64,000 nucleotides of DNA from the NCBI GenBank assembly GCA_009889515.1, contig WUQR01000139.1, forward strand, positions 930,001-994,000, in the 5' to 3' direction. The notes below the pieces were generated by a model, which was not told where the DNA came from, did no database searches, and saw only the letters and a list, made by a program, of their open reading frames with translations. The position numbers and the translations under genes are program-made. Of this stretch, positions 9,615 to 18,090 are shown one piece after another. This stretch comes from Nitrososphaerota archaeon (GTDB taxonomy: Archaea; Thermoproteota; Nitrososphaeria_A; Caldarchaeales; Calditenuaceae). How positions within the stretch are numbered: position 1 is the stretch's first letter; each line of letters opens with the position of its first letter.

Positions 9615-11246
9615 TTATTCCCCGCCAAGCTCACCCTCATGCCTCTTAGCATACCGTCTATCAACCAACTCATCCACCCTTAACAGCATAATAGCTGTCT
9701 CAAATGCTGTCTTTAACACCTGCTCCTTCATTCTATGAGACTCAACTATGCCAAGTTTAATCATGTCACATACTTCGCCAGTAAAGGCGTCAAATCCGTA
9801 CTGGTTCTCGCCTTTCTCATGTTTTGCTCTTAGCTCAGTCAGCACTTCTAATGGGTCATGCCCAGAGTTTTCTGCAAGAAGCCGCGGAATAGTTTCTAGA
9901 GCGTCTGCACATGAGATGATAGCTTCCTGCTCTTTTCCCACATGCTCTAAAGCCTCCTTTCTAATAGCTATGGCTAGCGACTCCTCTACAGCCCCTCCCC
10001 CCGGCAAGTAGGCTGGCCCCTCTAACATCGAGGAAACATAAGTTATCGCGTCTTTGAATGCGTGTTCGATGTCATTTAGTACGTTCTCTGAAAAACCTCT
10101 CAACAGAACCGTAACACCTCCTGAACTATTACATCCCTCGATAGCTAGGACCCGCTCACTTCCTATCTGCATCTCTCTAATGAGCCCCGCTCTGCCCAAG
10201 TCCTCCTCCCTGATATCATCTATGCTGGAAACTATTCTAGCGCCCGTGATCTTTGCGACGCTAGTAAACTCCTTCTCATTGAGTAGCCGGCTTACTCCCA
10301 TAACGCCGGCCTTTGCAAGCAATTGTTTTGCAACGTCCCCCATCCTCTTTCTACATATGACAACATTTGCGCCAACCGATAACACCCTCTCAACCATACT
10401 TCGAACAATCCTCTCCTCTTCCTGTAGGAACTGATTGATGCTGCCAGACTTGTTGATATCTATATGATACTTAAACGGCTGTAGATGCTTGAATTCATCT
10501 ATTTTTAAGGCCATATTTAGCATCGCGATTCTCGGATTTTTTATAATTCGCGGCATAGCTGGATGAGCAACCCCTTTCTCGATGATAACACCATCTAGTA
10601 CCTTGCTCTCCATGATGCTTCCTCCGGCTTTTTTAACAATTTTTACAGCATCCCTATCTAGGACCTTGTTATCACCGTTTTTTCTAATGGTTGTGGCTAT
10701 AGCCTGGGTTGCTAGTTCTGAGAGGTGATCGGCATTACCTAAAGTCCTAGCGGTGAACATTGCGGATACAAATTTTTTAATTGAATTACTATCGACCGTG
10801 TTGACCGCCATACTAAACGACCGTAGATTTTTCAATGCAGTGTTATATGCTATCGAGTATCCCTGTATTATTGTATTGACTTTTAGCTGCTTAGTTGCCA
10901 GATCTGCAGCTTTTCTTAATAATTCCCCAATCAATATAATTGTTGTCTTGGTGCCATCCCCTACCGTTTTGTCGACGGTCTTGGATGCCTCACTGAGAAG
11001 CCTAGCTACGGGGTGGTGAAGGTCAAGCTTTTCCAGTATCTCCGCACCATGACTCGTGAGCGTCCCTTCAGTAAACTTGTCGATAACCAGCTTAGACATG
11101 CCTTTGGGGCCAAAACACGGTTTCAACACATCAGAGATGGCTTCAGCCACGTAGATGTTACTCCTCCACGCCGCGTAACCGCGACTCTTTAATACACCCT
11201 CCCTATGCAGTGCGAATGGGTCGCGGATAATGAACTTTCTAGACAT
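9615..11246 (-). CDS. Divergent group II chaperonin (thermosome/CCT-like) subunit
   Basis: A 543-residue protein alignable by eye with the thermosome along its whole length: GPKGM (46-50), GDGTKTT (96-102), the apical-domain MPRIIKNPRIAML, LPGGGAVEESL near 414, and the C-terminal YGFDAFTGEVCDM. Key differences are visible. The usual TNDGATIL loop reads TSHGAEIL, so the Asp equivalent to GroEL Asp52 is His66; GDGTTT is GDGTKT. Asp399 (FKDA), equivalent to the second ATPase Asp, is kept. The C-terminal GGM tail is missing. It sits among sugar genes, not with a normal thermosome gene. Its ATPase may be weak or altered (inference). Confidence 0.85.
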   Translation of the reverse strand: MSRKFIIRDPFALHREGVLKSRGYAAWRSNIYVAEAISDVLKPCFGPKGMSKLVIDKFTEGTLTSHGAEILEKLDLHHPVARLLSEASKTVDKTVGDGTKTTIILIGELLRKAADLATKQLKVNTIIQGYSIAYNTALKNLRSFSMAVNTVDSNSIKKFVSAMFTARTLGNADHLSELATQAIATTIRKNGDNKVLDRDAVKIVKKAGGSIMESKVLDGVIIEKGVAHPAMPRIIKNPRIAMLNMALKIDEFKHLQPFKYHIDINKSGSINQFLQEEERIVRSMVERVLSVGANVVICRKRMGDVAKQLLAKAGVMGVSRLLNEKEFTSVAKITGARIVSSIDDIREEDLGRAGLIREMQIGSERVLAIEGCNSSGGVTVLLRGFSENVLNDIEHAFKDAITYVSSMLEGPAYLPGGGAVEESLAIAIRKEALEHVGKEQEAIISCADALETIPRLLAENSGHDPLEVLTELRAKHEKGENQYGFDAFTGEVCDMIKLGIVESHRMKEQVLKTAFETAIMLLRVDELVDRRYAKRHEGELGGE

Positions 11247-11315
11247 AAATCAGGGACCCGTAACCATTGTTATTGCATGGGCTTATTAAAGGTATTAGCG
11301 GGTGTATTACGCCTG

Positions 11316-12083
11316 CTACACTCTCTCGACAGCGACGATCGTCATGCCGCCATCCACGACGAACTTCTGCCCAGTCACATATGCAGAATCATCAGACGCG
11401 AGGTAGAGGGCGGCTGCCGCTATATCCTCGGGCTTCGCCAGCCTCTTCAAAGGAGCTCTAGCAGCCATTCTTTTCCGCTCCTCTTCTGTTGTGGCCGAGT
11501 ACAATAGGTCTGTCTCTGTAGGTCCTGGGCATATAGCATTGACCCGGATGTTGTATGGTGCCAAGTCAACGGCCATCGCAAGTGTTAGTGAGAGTACTGC
11601 GCCCTTCAGTGCACTATAGGCGGCGTGCCCCGGCTCACCCGTGATCGCAGCCTTCGACGAGATATTGATGATTGAGCCGCCTCCCGCCTTAATCATGTGA
11701 GGCACAACTAGCTGGGAGGGTATAACTGTACCAAGCACGTTTATTCTGAATTGTTTCTCCCAATATTCCAGCGGCTCTTCATGGAATGGTTTTCCAAGGT
11801 GGATTGCCGCATTGTTCACTAATATGTCGATTTTTCCAAACCTTTTAACGACCTCGTCAACACATCTCTTAACGGAGTCAACATTGCTCACATCTGCTTG
11901 GAGCGCTATGACTTCCGCCCCACTGACTTCATTTTTAATGGTATTTACAGCTTTTTCAGCCTTCTCCAAATCTATATCCAATATCGCTACCTTCCCACCT
12001 TCTTTCGCAAACCTTGAAGCTATTGCAAATCCTATACCTCGAGCGCCGCCTGTAACTATAGCTACCTTATCCTTTAGTCTCAC
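11316..12083 (-). CDS. Short-chain dehydrogenase/reductase (SDR), classical
   Basis: A 255-residue NAD(P)-dependent oxidoreductase. It has the cofactor motif TGGARGIG (11-18), the NNAAIH structural motif (90-95), and the catalytic Ser (142/143), Tyr156 and Lys160 (YSALK). The acidic D36 after the second strand (ILDID) suggests a preference for NAD. It resembles glucose/sugar 1-dehydrogenases and 3-oxoacyl reductases, which sequence alone cannot separate; the location argues for a sugar or polyol substrate. The start is GTG at 12081-12083, about 30 nt after a TATA-like box at 12107-12118. Confidence 0.9.
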   Translation of the reverse strand: MRLKDKVAIVTGGARGIGFAIASRFAKEGGKVAILDIDLEKAEKAVNTIKNEVSGAEVIALQADVSNVDSVKRCVDEVVKRFGKIDILVNNAAIHLGKPFHEEPLEYWEKQFRINVLGTVIPSQLVVPHMIKAGGGSIINISSKAAITGEPGHAAYSALKGAVLSLTLAMAVDLAPYNIRVNAICPGPTETDLLYSATTEEERKRMAARAPLKRLAKPEDIAAAALYLASDDSAYVTGQKFVVDGGMTIVAVERV

Positions 12084-12214
12084 AGAGCTGCAATACTTTC
12101 GCCTACTTAAAAATTTTTCCGCACGCAGAATATGGCTGCTATCTTATATGATTGTTTTTGTCTCCAATATCATAAAATCTTTTAAATACACTTGGCCGGC
12201 ACCTAGGATCACAT

Positions 12215-12236
12215 AATTTCACGGGTTCATGAAATT
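12215..12236. promoter_or_regulatory. Inverted repeat between divergent sugar genes
   Basis: The arms AATTTCA and TGAAATT (12215-12221 and 12230-12236) form a perfect 7-bp inverted repeat with an 8-nt spacer. They lie in the roughly 280-nt intergenic space between the minus-strand SDR and the plus-strand F420 enzyme. The size and position fit an operator for a dimeric regulator acting on both directions. I see no other feature in this gap apart from TATA-like sequences. Confidence 0.4.
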
Positions 12237-12365
12237 TTTTTAACTGGCCAGTAGACAGTGGGAGATTAATGGATGATTCTCTAATGGTTTATGAACGCGC
12301 GCATTACTCTATGCTCGCAGAATATCGGGTTATCTCTAAATATCTCCTTACATATTTTTTCCTCG

Positions 12366-13373
12366 TTGACTATCGAGTTTGGCTTTTACTGCGCACACGA
12401 ACAATACGACCCTGTAAGTCTTCTGGAATTCTCTGTGGAGGCTGAGCGCTACAACTTCGACACGATATGGTCTAGTGACCATTTCCACCCGTGGAGCCAT
12501 ACAAATGCGCACTCCGGCTTCGCACTTAGCTGGCTTGGAATAGCGGCTGTGAAGACTCATAGAATGAGGATAGGCTCTGTATGTGCGACAATAATGCGCT
12601 ATCATCCAGCACTTATTGCTCAAGCATATGCGACACTAGACTACATATTTCCAGGCCGAGTGTTTTTATGTCTTGCAACGGGCGAGGCAATGAATGAGAT
12701 GCCTCTGGGGCTGCCGTGGCCTCCTTATAATGAAAGACTTATGCGTGTGCGAGAGTCTTTTGAAATAATCAGGGCCCTCTGGACGAGAGATTTTATTGAT
12801 TATGATGGAAAGTACTATAAGCTTAGGCAGGCAAATCTTTACACAAAACCCAAGACTAAGATTCCCATATTCATGGTTGCGAGTGGAAAGAAGTCCGGCT
12901 ATGTAGCGGGCTACTACGCCGACGGGGTTGTGGTTTCCGCCCGCGTGTTTGAGCAAGTTTTTGTGAGTGAGGTATTACCTGCGATGGAAAGGGGGGCGGC
13001 AGATGCGGGACGCGATGTCTCTAAGATTAAGAAGATAGTTCATAGTGTTGTATCATATGACGAAGACTTGGACAGGGCTATTGAGGGGTGCAGATTCTGG
13101 AACCCGACTATGGTGCCAGGTATTTTCGACTCAGATATTTACGACCCACGCGAGCTCGAGAGGCTGGGAAGTACAATTACGCGGGAGCAAGTCCTCCAGA
13201 AGAGGTTCATAATAACATGTGAGGAAGATGCCATTAAGCGTATTGAGAAGTGGGTCAGAATGGGTGTAAACGAGATCGAGTTTCTAAGTACAAGCCCAGA
13301 CCAGAGAAAGTTCATTAGGTTCATGGGTACGAAGGTTATTCCCTACATCAAGGAAACCTATAAAGATGGATAG
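12366..13373 (+). CDS. F420-dependent glucose-6-phosphate dehydrogenase-like enzyme (LLM family)
   Basis: A bacterial-luciferase-like (LLM) F420 enzyme that closely follows the FGD pattern: a start like ITFGYKASAEQ (here IEFGFYCAHEQYDP), SSDHFHPW, MRYHPALIAQAYATLD, PGRVFLCLATGEAMNE, then LWTRDFIDYDGKYY. These are the F420- and sugar-phosphate-site regions of FGD1. It probably oxidises a sugar or sugar phosphate with reduction of F420. An ATG at 12291 would add 25 residues with no family counterpart. The in-frame TTG at 12366, about 25 nt after an A/T box near 12337-12344, fits the family N-terminus better. Confidence 0.85.
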   Translation: MTIEFGFYCAHEQYDPVSLLEFSVEAERYNFDTIWSSDHFHPWSHTNAHSGFALSWLGIAAVKTHRMRIGSVCATIMRYHPALIAQAYATLDYIFPGRVFLCLATGEAMNEMPLGLPWPPYNERLMRVRESFEIIRALWTRDFIDYDGKYYKLRQANLYTKPKTKIPIFMVASGKKSGYVAGYYADGVVVSARVFEQVFVSEVLPAMERGAADAGRDVSKIKKIVHSVVSYDEDLDRAIEGCRFWNPTMVPGIFDSDIYDPRELERLGSTITREQVLQKRFIITCEEDAIKRIEKWVRMGVNEIEFLSTSPDQRKFIRFMGTKVIPYIKETYKDG

Positions 13374-13398
13374 AAAACTTCTTCGAGGATGTGTTAGC

Positions 13399-14160
13399 TT
13401 GAGCAGATACAGGCTAAAAGATCGTGTAGCGATAATTACTGGGGCAGCCAGTGGGATTGGTAGCTCGACCTCGACCTTGTTTGTAGATGAGGGGTGCAGG
13501 GTAGTGTTGGTAGACATCAATGAAGATGCTGGGAGGCATTTAGAGAAAGAGATCACCGACATACATGGTCAGGGGGCTGCCCTTTTCGTAAAAGCGGATG
13601 TCTCCAACGAGGAAGATGTGAAGAGATGCGTAGAGAGCGTAGTGAATAGATATGGGCGAGTAGACATTCTTGTGAACAATGCCGCTATTCACTTGATTGC
13701 CACGCTTCTTGAGACTACCACAGACGCTTGGCAGAAAACAATTGATGTTAATCTAAAATCTGTTTATCTGTTCTGCAAATATGTTGTCTCACATATGATA
13801 AGCAATTCTATAAGAGGCTCGATAGTCAATGTATCGTCGATACAAGGCATCCGTGGCGGGTTATTGTCAACGGCATATGCGGCGTCAAAGGCTGGCATTA
13901 TCGGCTTCACCAAGGCTCTAGCTCTCGAGTTAGCACCCTATGGGATACGGGTCAATGCTGTGGCCCCAAGGGCGATAGACACACCTCTCTTTAGAAGATA
14001 CCTCGAAGCAAGGGGTTTAACGGAGGAGGATATCAAGAAGCGCTACCTCTTCGGAAGGCTTGGAAAACCTGAGGAGGTTTCAAGGGCGATACTATTCCTC
14101 GCTTCGGATGAGGCTTCATACATATCAGGTGAGGTGATTGTAGTGGGAGGAGACTTTTAA
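13399..14160 (+). CDS. Short-chain dehydrogenase/reductase (SDR), second copy
   Basis: A classical SDR of about 253 residues with TGAASGIG, NNAAIH, a catalytic Ser in NVSSIQ, and YAASK supplying Tyr and Lys. VDIN after the second strand again suggests NAD. It shares many segments with the SDR at 11316-12083 (for example VKRCVESVVNRYGRVDILVNNAAIH), so the two are paralogues flanking the island's divergent promoter. A longer start at 13366 overlaps the preceding gene by 8 nt. The TTG at 13399 is preceded by a GAGGAT Shine-Dalgarno and is preferred. Confidence 0.88.
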   Translation: MSRYRLKDRVAIITGAASGIGSSTSTLFVDEGCRVVLVDINEDAGRHLEKEITDIHGQGAALFVKADVSNEEDVKRCVESVVNRYGRVDILVNNAAIHLIATLLETTTDAWQKTIDVNLKSVYLFCKYVVSHMISNSIRGSIVNVSSIQGIRGGLLSTAYAASKAGIIGFTKALALELAPYGIRVNAVAPRAIDTPLFRRYLEARGLTEEDIKKRYLFGRLGKPEEVSRAILFLASDEASYISGEVIVVGGDF

Positions 14161-14201
14161 GGGAAAAGTAAATAGGTCCTATAAGCCTTTAGGTCTCCGA
14201 A

Positions 14202-15233
14202 ATGCCTGCACAAAAGATTGTCAACTTTTGCGTGATTGGTGCTGGGAGGGCAGGCACTGTGCATGCGAGAAACATTATGACGAGGGTAAAGAATGCAGAG
14301 CTCGTAGCTATTGTGGACAGTGATTTGGCCGCTGCGACGAAGCTAGGGGAAGAGCTGGGCGGATTAGCAGTCTTTAAAGACCTCACGACAGCTCTGAGGA
14401 AGTCCGAATTCGATGCTGTAGTGATAACAACACCAACTTTCACTCACGCCTCACTAACCATTGAGGCGGCTGAGGCTGGGAAGCACGTCTTCTGCGAGAA
14501 GCCCATGGCCTTGACGCTTGAAGAGGCTGATAAAATGATCTCTGTAACCAAGCGATATGGTGTGAAGCTTCAGATTGGGTTCATGAGGCGTTTTGACCCC
14601 GAGTTTACATCCGCTAAAAAAATAGTAGAGTCTGGAGAGATTGGGAGGCCTATCCTTGTCAAGTCGGTGGGTCGCGGACCTGGTTTGCCGCCTCCTTGGG
14701 CACTGGACCCAAAGACGGGAATTGGATTCTTGGCAGAAGTCAATAGCCATGATTTTGATACACTTAGATGGATTATGGGTGATGAGTATTCATCTATTTG
14801 CTGCGATGTCTCAGCTCTCATACGTCCAGACCTTAGGGAGAAGTATCCTAACTTTTATGATGTGGCCGTCGTTTTAGCGAGGTTTAGGAACAATGGTCTG
14901 GGGGTCATTGATGGGGCATGCCCTGTTGGTTATGGTTATGATGCTAGGATTGAGATCTTGGGCACTGAAGGAGTAATTACCGTTGGAGAAATAAGAGGCA
15001 CAACCCTGACCCGTGTAACAAAAGATATGCGCGTACTAACGGAGAGCTTCAAGAGCTGGAGAGACAGGTTTAGAGATGGATACATAAACGAGATCGAACA
15101 CTTCGCCGATTGCATAATCCATGATAAAGAGCCTTCCGTAACCGGCGTGGATGGGAGGAAGGCTTTAGAGGCAGTTCTTGCGGCACATAAGTCAGTGGAG
15201 ACAGGTAGACCCGTTGCACTACCTCTCGCGTGA
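14202..15233 (+). CDS. Gfo/Idh/MocA-family sugar/polyol dehydrogenase
   Basis: A 343-residue NAD(P) oxidoreductase of the glucose-fructose oxidoreductase / inositol dehydrogenase family. It has the Rossmann motif VIGAGRAGTVHARN at the N-terminus, the family hallmark CEKPMALTLEEAD (about residues 93-105), and EVNSHDFDTLRWI carrying the conserved Asp and His of the active site. myo-Inositol 2-dehydrogenase is the nearest familiar type, but substrates in this family vary widely. The next gene starts 6 nt after its stop, so the two are cotranscribed. Confidence 0.9.
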   Translation: MPAQKIVNFCVIGAGRAGTVHARNIMTRVKNAELVAIVDSDLAAATKLGEELGGLAVFKDLTTALRKSEFDAVVITTPTFTHASLTIEAAEAGKHVFCEKPMALTLEEADKMISVTKRYGVKLQIGFMRRFDPEFTSAKKIVESGEIGRPILVKSVGRGPGLPPPWALDPKTGIGFLAEVNSHDFDTLRWIMGDEYSSICCDVSALIRPDLREKYPNFYDVAVVLARFRNNGLGVIDGACPVGYGYDARIEILGTEGVITVGEIRGTTLTRVTKDMRVLTESFKSWRDRFRDGYINEIEHFADCIIHDKEPSVTGVDGRKALEAVLAAHKSVETGRPVALPLA

Positions 15234-15239
15234 TGTGGG

Positions 15240-16274
15240 ATGAAGGCGCTCAGGCTATATGGCGTAAAGGATCTTCGGCTCGAAGAGGTTGATAGACCGG
15301 TTCCGAGAGAAGGAGAGGTTGTTCTGAAAGTTGCAGCCGCCGGCATATGTGCGACAGACCTGAAGGCATACAATTATGGCTCAAGGACTAAAGTTCCTGT
15401 GACCCTCGGGCATGAAGTTGCGGGTGTAGTCGTGGACGCGGGTAAGGGCAGGGAGGAGCTGTTGAATAAGCGTGTAACACTGAATCCAAACATCTTCTGC
15501 GGGAGCTGTTTCTACTGTCTGCGAGGGGAGCATGTTCTATGTCCCAAGAGGTATGCTATCGGCATAGACGTTGACGGAGGGTTTGCAGAATACATGGTCG
15601 TTCCAGCCGCAGCCTTCTCCGTTGGATGTGTCCAAGAGATTCCGGACTGGCTGAGCATGGAGGAGGCCGCCCTTGTAGAGCCCCTGTCAGACTGTCTGAG
15701 GGGGCAGCTAAAGCTTGGATTGAGCGCTGGAGATAGCCTGGCAATATTTGGCGCTGGTCCAATTGGGCTCATGCATCTTTTATTAGCCAAGGCGCTCGGC
15801 CTCAGCAAAATAATCATGTGTGAGAAGAGCGAGGCTAGAGCAAGATTTGCTGAGCGTCTGGGGGCTGACCACGTAGTCTTGCTGAGCGAGGGGGTAGATG
15901 TTGCAAAGGAGGTTCAGAGGCTAACGGGCGGTGAGGGGGTAGATGCAGTAGTAGTGGCCGTCGGCGTACCTGATGCGCAGAGGGATGCCTTGAGAGTTGT
16001 TAGGCCTGGGGGAGCAGTCAACTACTTTGCTGGACTACCTGCCGGCGTCAAAGGAGTCGAAATAGATACGAATATCATACACTATAAGCAGATAAGGGTG
16101 CTCGGAACATCTATGTCAACACCAGTCGAGTTTAAGAAAGCTCTGGACATAGTGGCTTCAGGCAGGGTGGACCTTAAGCAGCTGATAAGCATGCGCCTCC
16201 CACTGATAGAGGGTGTTAACGGCTTCAGCGAAGCACAGAAGCTTGAAAACCTCCGAGTAATTCTCAACCCATAG
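15240..16274 (+). CDS. Zinc-dependent medium-chain dehydrogenase (sorbitol/threonine DH-like)
   Basis: A 344-residue MDR enzyme. The catalytic zinc ligands are Cys in GICATDLKAY, then GHEVAG, and an acidic residue in the VEPLSDCL region. The structural zinc lobe is present, with cysteines in FCGSCFYCLRGEHVLC. The nucleotide-binding motif is GAGPIGL. The L-iditol/sorbitol/threonine dehydrogenase subgroup fits best. It ends the plus-strand catabolic unit (F420 enzyme, SDR, Gfo/Idh, MDR) and probably oxidises a polyol or sugar acid. Confidence 0.9.
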   Translation: MKALRLYGVKDLRLEEVDRPVPREGEVVLKVAAAGICATDLKAYNYGSRTKVPVTLGHEVAGVVVDAGKGREELLNKRVTLNPNIFCGSCFYCLRGEHVLCPKRYAIGIDVDGGFAEYMVVPAAAFSVGCVQEIPDWLSMEEAALVEPLSDCLRGQLKLGLSAGDSLAIFGAGPIGLMHLLLAKALGLSKIIMCEKSEARARFAERLGADHVVLLSEGVDVAKEVQRLTGGEGVDAVVVAVGVPDAQRDALRVVRPGGAVNYFAGLPAGVKGVEIDTNIIHYKQIRVLGTSMSTPVEFKKALDIVASGRVDLKQLISMRLPLIEGVNGFSEAQKLENLRVILNP

Positions 16275-16318
16275 ATACTATAGCCCTAAAAGAGATTAAT
16301 TAATCACGAAGCGAAATC

Positions 16319-16882
16319 TCACGTACGATACTTAGGGTTGTCGATTAAAACCGGTCGCCCATTCTCCTCTACAACCAGCTTTGCGAAGCCCTTCCTCCTA
16401 ACAATCTCATAGTCATGCCCTGCGTCTGAGGGATAGGCGAAGAAGAAAGTTAGCCTCTGATTGCCCGTGTTTATTGTCCGATGCCCCCACCCCGGCGGCA
16501 CGTAAACGACAGTGTTTGGTTCGAGAGGGCGCCACTCCACCTTCCCATCCTCCGACTGCATTAAGATGACCCCCTCACCCTCCAAGCCAATATAGATCTC
16601 AGCAGCCCGCTTCTCATGGAAATGTCCACGGGTCAGGAAATACTCCCGCCCAACCTTCCCCGGATACAACACCGTCAGCCCAAAGTTCACATTTTCTTCC
16701 TCATCCCCGAAACTATTCTCAAAATACTCATAGACGACCAAGTCCCCAAGGCTGTTAATCATTCTCTCCACCTCGACTTGATCATTGAAGTATTCCTTTA
16801 GAGCAGAGAGCCTCACCACGTTGTGTTTTGTATGTGGTTCAATCATTCTTTTAGCCAAATCAATTTTTGCGGAGAATAACAT
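16319..16882 (-). CDS. pgiA: Cupin-type phosphoglucose isomerase
   Basis: A 187-residue cupin of the archaeal glucose-6-phosphate isomerase family (PF06560), unrelated to bacterial PGI. The metal-site motif is GHFHEKRAAEIYIGLEGEG, with the two His and the Glu, and a later His in PPGWGHRTIN. It interconverts glucose 6-phosphate and fructose 6-phosphate in modified glycolysis or gluconeogenesis. It converges with the zinc dehydrogenase across a 44-nt gap. A TATA-like AATTTATATGG lies 30-40 nt before the ATG. Confidence 0.93.
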   Translation of the reverse strand: MLFSAKIDLAKRMIEPHTKHNVVRLSALKEYFNDQVEVERMINSLGDLVVYEYFENSFGDEEENVNFGLTVLYPGKVGREYFLTRGHFHEKRAAEIYIGLEGEGVILMQSEDGKVEWRPLEPNTVVYVPPGWGHRTINTGNQRLTFFFAYPSDAGHDYEIVRRKGFAKLVVEENGRPVLIDNPKYRT

Positions 16883-16930
16883 GGACGCTTACAATTTGTC
16901 TATGCTCAATCGATCCATATAAATTTGATT

Positions 16931-17938
16931 TTACTCCAGCCTCCTCACCCGCCCCTCATACACTTCTGGATTAACCACGTACTTTGGCTTCTCACCCTTA
17001 GCAACAGCCTCGATAGCCTCGGCGACACACTCATCTATCCCGCCGAACGACTCGTAGGTGTAGGCGCCAATGTGAGGCGTAACTACAATATTCTCAAACT
17101 GTAAGAGTGGGTTTCCAGGCATTACATAATCCCCCTCCACGACGTCTAATGCTGCATATCTCAGCTTGCCGGCCTTAAGGGCCTCAACTAATGCATTAGT
17201 ATCGACGAGACCTCCTCTAGCCGTGTTGACCAGTATAGAGCCATTCTTCATCAACGCAATCGTCTTCACGTTTATGATGTGGCGCGTCTCCTCTGTAAGA
17301 GGGGCGTGGAGCGTCACGATATCTGATTCTCTCAGGAGCGTTTCCAAGTCCGTAAGTTTCACCCCGATACTGGCCGCAGCGTCTTCGGAGATGTAAGGGT
17401 CGTAGGCGAGAACCCGGGCTCCGAACCCTTTAGACAGTATCTCGGCGACCCTCCGCCCAATGTTTCCGAGACCTATGATGCCCACTGTCCTCCCCTTTAG
17501 TTCAAGCCCGATGAACCGGCCCCTCTCATGCCATCTCCCCTCCCTTACGGCGTTGTAGGCTGCGGAGACTGAGCGTGCAGCGTCAAGCATCAGTGCAATG
17601 GCGAGTTCCGCCACGGCCTCTCTCTCCACCTCTCCAGGCACCCTGGTTACAACAACACCGCACTCCGTAGCAGCCTTCACGTCTATGTTATCTAGGCCAA
17701 TACCATTCCTCGCCAGCAAAACCACGTCAGTATTTGCCCTGAAGAACTTCTCGTCGTACCGCGGATTCGTGCTGGCTACGACAAACTGGAACCCCGCTAG
17801 ACGGGAGGCTAGCTTCTCCCCACTAATCTCCCTCGGCACATTTATTCTCACAACCTCACCCACCTTGCTTAGCCTCTCAAGAACCCCCGTATACGCCCCA
17901 AAAGTTGCCGAGTTCACAATCGCTATTTTCCACCTCAT
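16931..17938 (-). CDS. D-isomer-specific 2-hydroxyacid dehydrogenase
   Basis: A 335-residue NAD-dependent dehydrogenase of the D-3-phosphoglycerate / glyoxylate reductase family. GLGNIGRRVAEIL is the Rossmann motif, TARGGLVDTNAL carries the substrate Arg, and a conserved Glu precedes the catalytic His in VTPHIGAYTYES. There is no C-terminal ACT domain, so it is not full-length regulated SerA. The start at 17938 (MRWKIAIV) matches the family; upstream in-frame codons to 18115 read into the neighbouring promoter and look non-coding. Possible roles are serine synthesis or 2-keto sugar acid reduction. Confidence 0.88.
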   Translation of the reverse strand: MRWKIAIVNSATFGAYTGVLERLSKVGEVVRINVPREISGEKLASRLAGFQFVVASTNPRYDEKFFRANTDVVLLARNGIGLDNIDVKAATECGVVVTRVPGEVEREAVAELAIALMLDAARSVSAAYNAVREGRWHERGRFIGLELKGRTVGIIGLGNIGRRVAEILSKGFGARVLAYDPYISEDAAASIGVKLTDLETLLRESDIVTLHAPLTEETRHIINVKTIALMKNGSILVNTARGGLVDTNALVEALKAGKLRYAALDVVEGDYVMPGNPLLQFENIVVTPHIGAYTYESFGGIDECVAEAIEAVAKGEKPKYVVNPEVYEGRVRRLE

Positions 17939-18052
17939 AATTCCCCCACACCTCCAGACCCTCGTGGGAGTTAAAATAACTACCCCGCGTGGATTCTGTC
18001 CTATCCCTCTCCATCGGAGAACCAGAGAGAAGAGAGGAGGATATGCGGCTAA

Positions 18053-18060
18053 GTTATATA
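18053..18060 (+). promoter_or_regulatory. TATA box of the zinc dehydrogenase gene
   Basis: GTTATATA lies about 31-38 nt before the ATG at 18091, the expected distance for an archaeal promoter with a very short leader. It supports the start at 18091 over an in-frame ATG at 17989. Confidence 0.6.
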
Positions 18061-18090
18061 GCGATAGAGGCGAGTAAGTATTCTGCTGTG

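Noticed and set aside
12291-12365. Upstream ATG start for the F420-dependent enzyme
   Set aside because: It adds 25 residues beyond the family N-terminus, and an A/T promoter-like box lies within the added segment.
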